Source of the DNA: Rhizobiaceae bacterium
GTDB lineage: Bacteria > Pseudomonadota > Alphaproteobacteria > Rhizobiales > Rhizobiaceae
Reading direction: 5' to 3'
Assembly: GCA_016793565.1 (NCBI GenBank)
Contig: JAEUMA010000002.1
Span: forward strand, 1 to 16,240
DNA: 16,240 nucleotides
Position 1 is the stretch's first letter; each line of letters begins with the position of its first letter. Shown piece after piece: positions 13,384 to 16,240 of this stretch. Under the pieces are notes generated by a model. That model ran no database searches, had not been told where the DNA came from, and saw nothing but the letters and a program-made list of their open reading frames with translations. Both the position numbers and the translations under genes were made by a program.

Positions 13384-14271
13384 ATGCATTCTCAATACGC
13401 CCCGTTTCATGGGCCGCTCTTCATGATCGTCGCGACGGGTTCCTATGTCCTCAACGACACGTTGATGAAACTGGCGACGGAAGGACTGCCGCCCTATGAG
13501 GTCCTGTTCCTGCGCGGAATTTCGGCGTTGCTGTGGAGCGTTCCGCTGCTGTTCGGTACCGGCTATGTTCGTCAGGCGCGGCTGATGTTCGATGGACGGG
13601 TGCTGACGCGCAATCTGCTGGAGTTGGCCGCCATCCTCGCCTATGTCGTGGCGCTCGCCAACATGCAGATTGCCGATGCCAGCGCGCTCGGCCAGATCAC
13701 GCCGCTGCTGGTGCTGCTGGGCACGGCGCTGCTGTTTGGGGAGCGCATCGGAGCGGCCCGGATGGCCCTGATCGGCCTGGGTTTCGCCGGCGCCCTGATG
13801 GTCGCTCAGCCGACCAGGCAGGGCATATCCGTATACGCCCTGCTGGCGCTCGCCAACGCCGTGTTCTGCGCCGCGCGCGACATCGCCGGACGCCGAGTGG
13901 GCTCCAACGTGCCGGGAATGATAGTCGCGGTTTCTGCCGTCCTTATCGTTCTGATCGGGGCGGGGATCATGCATGTTGCCCTGGAAGACTGGGCGCAGCC
14001 GACCCCGCGCCATCTGGCGCTGCTGGCCGGCTCAGGCCTGTTCCTGATCTTCGGGCATTTCTTCATCTTCATGGCCTACCGCATCGGGCCGACGGCGGTG
14101 GTCGCTCCCTTCTACTACTGCTTCACGGTTTGGGCGGTGATCTCCGGGCTGCTGGTGTTCGGCCAGTTCCCCAACCGCCTGGCGATTGCGGGGATCCTCT
14201 TGGTGGTGGGCAGCGGGCTTGCCATAGTCATGCTGGACCGCCGCCGCCGCCGTCCCGGTATCGTCGCCTGA
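13384..14271 (+). CDS. EamA-family (drug/metabolite transporter) permease
   Basis: This 295-residue, very hydrophobic protein has about ten membrane segments in two homologous halves, the standard EamA/DMT length and layout. Family features include the N-terminal segment with LMKLATEGLPPYEVLFLRG and the interdomain GLGFAGALMVAQP strand. The end of the second half has TAVVAPFYYCFTVWAVISGLLVFG, followed by a basic tail (DRRRRRPG) on the cytoplasmic side. DMT members export metabolites or amino acids, less often import; the substrate is not predictable. The ATG at 13384 has only a weak ribosome site (GAGCAG), and the internal Met at codon 15 is an alternative start. It is not obviously part of an operon. 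Confidence 0.88.
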   Translation: MHSQYAPFHGPLFMIVATGSYVLNDTLMKLATEGLPPYEVLFLRGISALLWSVPLLFGTGYVRQARLMFDGRVLTRNLLELAAILAYVVALANMQIADASALGQITPLLVLLGTALLFGERIGAARMALIGLGFAGALMVAQPTRQGISVYALLALANAVFCAARDIAGRRVGSNVPGMIVAVSAVLIVLIGAGIMHVALEDWAQPTPRHLALLAGSGLFLIFGHFFIFMAYRIGPTAVVAPFYYCFTVWAVISGLLVFGQFPNRLAIAGILLVVGSGLAIVMLDRRRRRPGIVA

Positions 14272-14635
14272 AGGTGCCGGGCGTCCCGTCACGCCCGTCC
14301 GACTATCCGGCAGTCGCGGGTCCTGACACCGCTCGCTACCATCATCCTCGGCGCCCAATGTGAGGATCAGCATGTTTACGGCCAGGTGGGGATCGGCCCG
14401 TCGTCGTCCGAAGTGTTGGTGAAGGTCGATATCGCCCGTATGTGGTCTGGCGATATCGCACGAGCGTCAGAGGCTCGTCGGGCTTGGGGCTGCCGATTAG
14501 CGCCGACCTTGCCGCGCGGCGTGGGATCCACGATGGATTGCCGGTTGATGCGCGGTGAGGCTTCGGCTATGAAGCGGCGTGCCGTCTACGGCGGGCGCTA
14601 TCGCAAGCGCCGGCAGGCAGAGTTGGCGCAGGCGT
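14272..14635. other. Gene-free stretch before the tRNA, with three inverted repeats
   Basis: No convincing gene is seen in these 364 bp; open frames here have no recognisable domain, and one runs into the tRNA. CGGGCGT (14278-14284) pairs with ACGCCCG (14291-14297) just after the EamA stop, a 7-bp stem without a T run. CGATATCGCC (14427-14436) and GGCGATATCG (14449-14458) form a perfect 10-bp inverted repeat with a 12-nt loop. GGCGCT (14594-14599) pairs with AGCGCC (14606-14611) shortly before the tRNA. Their roles are unknown. Confidence 0.5.
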
Positions 14636-14712
14636 GCACCCGTAGCTCAGCTGGATAGAGCGTTGCCCTCCGAAGGCAGAGGTCACAGGTTCGAATCCTG
14701 TCGGGTGCGCCA
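14636..14712 (+). tRNA. tRNA-Arg (anticodon CCG)
   Basis: This is a complete 77-nt cloverleaf. The acceptor stem pairs GCACCCG (14636-14642) with CGGGTGC (14702-14708), followed by discriminator G and an encoded CCA (14710-14712). The D arm is GCTC ... GAGC. The anticodon loop CTCCGAA has anticodon CCG at 14670-14672, which reads the Arg codon CGG. The T arm is ACAGG-TTCGAAT-CCTGT. The decayed tyrosine recombinase on the opposite strand, 145 bp behind the 3' end, suggests that this tRNA was used as an integration site. Confidence 0.97.
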
Positions 14713-14857
14713 AGCTAACCAACTGAAACGTAAGACATAATTGTTTTTGACTATGGCCGCGACTGCCGGCACTAGTTCACCGAATGGCCACCAGGTGGTC
14801 ACGCAGGCTGATTTCAGGCCTTGAACGGCTGTCTCCGCAATGCGGCCAGAACCGGTA

Positions 14858-15103
14858 TCAGCATTGCCTCTTCAGCAGCGCTGACAGTTCCGTTCTTCCT
14901 TCGTCATTGTTCGCGCGCGCATTCCAAAGCGATCTCATCGTCAGGAGCTTTGCGACTTCGCGAAGGTGCCCATACGAGCCGAGCGCGGTCATCCGGTGTT
15001 CGTGGCCTAGTTTCTGACTCCAAACCCAAAGCTCCACGGGAGCGCGGCAGACTTCCAAACTCAAGCGCGCCAGCGTGTTTCGGAACGAATGCGGATTGCA
15101 ATA
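14858..15103 (-). pseudogene. Remnant of a tyrosine recombinase (integrase), C-terminal end only
   Basis: Reading the minus strand from 15103 down to the TGA at 14858-14860 gives 81 residues that match the end of alphaproteobacterial site-specific integrases. They show PHSFRNTLARL (the HxxR box), then LELC/VCRAP-like spacing, WSQKLGHEH (the second catalytic His) and SYGHL (the nucleophilic Tyr). An in-frame TGA lies immediately before the fragment, and the other frames upstream show no integrase sequence. About 250-300 N-terminal residues, including the first catalytic Arg, are therefore missing. The fragment lies just behind tRNA-Arg on the opposite strand, a common arrangement for integrases of tRNA-borne islands. 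It could in principle be expressed from the internal ATG at 15062-15064, but it would not be an active recombinase. Confidence 0.75.
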
Positions 15104-15263
15104 TCACACTGCCTTCCTACCGAATTGACGAGGTAGTCGTGCAGATTTCACCTTCGTCAACGCTGCGTTACCGCCGTTAATTACGCGGTTTTCCGGTCCC
15201 CGAGGTCTACGGTCCCCACCAACGAATGCCGGCACCGGCAGGGAGTGGGGGGAAACGACACGC

Positions 15264-15566
15264 ATGGTTGAGCTATCGCTACGGGAGGCAGGGCAGGCGG
15301 CCGCGCTGCGGCGGTTCCCCGCCGAGCATCGGACGATCGACGAGCTGATGCTCACCAGCGGGGACTTTTGCGACATGTGCGAGGAGCTCGCCGAGGCCGA
15401 GGGCGCGCTGAGGGCGACCGAAGGCCTGCCGCCGGCGGTGCGCACCGAGCGAACCGCCGAGTGGACTGCTGTCATAGACAGGCTGACGGCTGAGATTGGC
15501 CGGGCGCTGAACGAAGCGCACGCCCATCGCGCCGGTTGGACGAGCCCCCTCAAACGCAATTCGTGA
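15264..15566 (+). CDS. Small acidic helical protein of unknown function
   Basis: This 100-residue protein starts at an ATG preceded by a purine-rich GGGAGTGGGGGGAAA stretch, a little far from the start. It is mostly predicted helix with many Glu, Ala and Arg residues. It has a Cys-containing segment, LTSGDFCDMCEELAEAEGAL (CxxC at about 36-39), and no membrane segment or signal peptide. The central segment looks like a small hypothetical protein repeatedly seen in Proteobacterial genomes, but I cannot assign a function. It lies between the integrase remnant and the BKACE gene and may be island cargo. Its last dozen residues overlap a different frame that ends as a gene tail at 15643, so its natural C-terminus may have been altered by a junction. 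Confidence 0.6.
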   Translation: MVELSLREAGQAAALRRFPAEHRTIDELMLTSGDFCDMCEELAEAEGALRATEGLPPAVRTERTAEWTAVIDRLTAEIGRALNEAHAHRAGWTSPLKRNS

Positions 15567-15643
15567 AGGATCAGGTCACGAGCAACGGTCCGGCTTTCTA
15601 CAAGCCGGTCAACGCAGCGGTGGCGGCGGCGGCTGCCATCTAA
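15563..15643 (+). other. Possible leftover 3' end of a gene before the BKACE gene
   Basis: A frame open through 15563-15643 encodes a tail ending TSNGPAFYKPVNAAVAAAAAI and a TAA, 1 nt before the AGGAGG of the BKACE gene. The tail reads like the end of a normal protein that once preceded BKACE in an operon, but no start or upstream body is visible in that frame. A GTG at 15563 without a ribosome site is the only possible start. Family is unknown, and random coding-like sequence is a real alternative. Confidence 0.3.
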
Positions 15644-15659
15644 CAGGAGGACTACCCCT

Positions 15660-16240
15660 ATGTACTACACAGACAATTCGATCCTGCCGGAGAACATGGC
15701 GCCGCTCATCATCACGGCGGCGCCTTACGGGCCGGCATGGCTGCCGGGCGACGCCACTGACATCGCGCTTTCCTGGGACGAGCAGGTGCAGATCGCGGTG
15801 GATTGCTACGAGGCAGGCGCGACCATGCTGCACTTCCACGTCCGCAATCCGGCCACCGGCATGGGCTCGACGAACTTCGACCACTACAATTACCTGCTGA
15901 AGCGGGTGAAGGAAGCCGTGCCGGACATGATCATTCAGGTCGGCGGCTCGATCTCGTTCTCGCCGCATACGGACGACGCCAAGGCGAAGTGGCTGGACTA
16001 CGACACCCGCCACATGCTCACGGAACTGGACCCCAAGCCGGAGTTCGTGACCGTGACGACCGGCACGACGCTGTGGGACATCATGTCGATGAACACCATG
16101 GACGACGTCAAAGGCACGCACCTGGAAGACCCCAAAGTGCTGGCGGCATGGGCCAACATGGTGGTGGACTCGACTCCCGAATTTTACGTCGAGCATCTCA
16201 AGCGGCTCCGCAAAAACGGAATTCTCCCATATTTCGTGCC
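15660..16240 (+). CDS. Beta-keto acid cleavage enzyme (BKACE, DUF849), N-terminal part
   Basis: The gene starts at an ATG (15660-15662) with AGGAGG 9 nt upstream and runs off the window after 193 codons without a stop. The start PLIITAAPYGPAWLP, the metal-binding pair in LHFHVRNPATG (H58 and H60) and the strand MIIQVGGS are typical of BKACE. These Zn-dependent enzymes condense a beta-keto acid with acetyl-CoA and split it into acetoacetate and a new CoA ester; known substrates include 3-keto-5-aminohexanoate and dehydrocarnitine. The insert-like region with KWLDYDTRHMLTEL and TTLWDIMSMNTMDD is longer than in minimal members, which hints at a distinct subfamily. The substrate depends on residues partly outside the window. 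It is on the far side of the tRNA and integrase remnant from the main catabolic cluster, so a joint role with it is not implied. Confidence 0.85.
   Translation, partial: MYYTDNSILPENMAPLIITAAPYGPAWLPGDATDIALSWDEQVQIAVDCYEAGATMLHFHVRNPATGMGSTNFDHYNYLLKRVKEAVPDMIIQVGGSISFSPHTDDAKAKWLDYDTRHMLTELDPKPEFVTVTTGTTLWDIMSMNTMDDVKGTHLEDPKVLAAWANMVVDSTPEFYVEHLKRLRKNGILPYFV

Noticed and set aside
14278..14297. Terminator after the EamA gene
   Set aside because: There is a 7-bp GC stem but no T run, so it is kept only as an inverted repeat in the region entry.
14386..14658. 90-codon open frame running into the tRNA
   Set aside because: It overlaps the tRNA, lacks a ribosome site and shows no recognisable protein features.
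15104..15559. 151-codon minus-strand frame opposite the small protein
   Set aside because: It is Ser/Ala/Arg-rich shadow sequence, and the plus-strand frame has a better start and composition.
15609..16196. 195-codon minus-strand frame opposite BKACE
   Set aside because: His/Val/Arg-rich shadow of a gene with clear BKACE motifs.
1..16240. CRISPR array, insertion sequence or complete prophage
   Set aside because: No regularly spaced repeats, transposase or phage structural genes are seen; only the integrase stub hints at mobile DNA.

Overview
The window is GC-rich, has dense codirectional gene blocks with AGGAGG-type ribosome binding sites, and its proteins look like those of an alphaproteobacterium. 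The soil Hyphomicrobiales (Mesorhizobium or Phyllobacteriaceae-like) are the best guess. This is inferred from gene content and protein style only; no rRNA or taxonomic marker is present.

Layout. (a) 1-2445: the start of a probable D-2-hydroxyacid dehydrogenase leaves the window to the left. Divergent from it runs a two-gene plus-strand block: an enolase-superfamily sugar-acid dehydratase and an HpaI-type class II aldolase. (b) 2457-8148: a five-gene minus-strand operon, in transcription order a fused E1alpha-E1beta-lipoyl 2-oxoacid dehydrogenase, a lipoyl-less and active-site-less E2-like protein, an Ldh2-family oxidoreductase, a very degenerate short-chain dehydrogenase (SDR) and a second SDR with a changed active site. 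Several junctions overlap or nearly touch, two of them as TTGA overlaps. (c) 8149-8495: an AT-rich divergent control region with a strong predicted promoter, a palindrome on its -10 box and a repeated 12-bp word. (d) 8496-10735: a polar-amino-acid-type ABC importer (binding protein, UUCG-capped hairpin, two permeases) without an ATPase gene. (e) 10750-13170: a convergent, probably type I-secreted Calx-beta/RTX/DUF4214 protein. (f) 13384-14271: an EamA-family exporter-type permease. (g) 14636-16240: tRNA-Arg(CCG), a decayed tyrosine recombinase behind it, a small conserved-looking protein, a leftover gene tail, and the start of a beta-keto acid cleavage enzyme (BKACE, DUF849).

How the genes may work together. 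Regions a-d read as one catabolic module: import of a small polar carboxylated compound, then dehydration, redox steps (Ldh2, SDRs), aldol cleavage, and oxidative decarboxylation of a 2-oxoacid by the E1/E2 system. The substrate cannot be named from sequence. The module needs an E3 (dihydrolipoamide dehydrogenase) and an ABC ATPase from elsewhere, and no regulator gene is visible.

The most unusual content is operon b. The lipoyl domain has moved from E2 to the E1 fusion. The remaining E2 has lost the catalytic His/Asp motif. Both SDRs have Phe where the catalytic Tyr should be. Four parts of one operon thus depart from textbook active sites or architecture while keeping intact reading frames, which suggests a remodelled enzyme complex rather than random decay.
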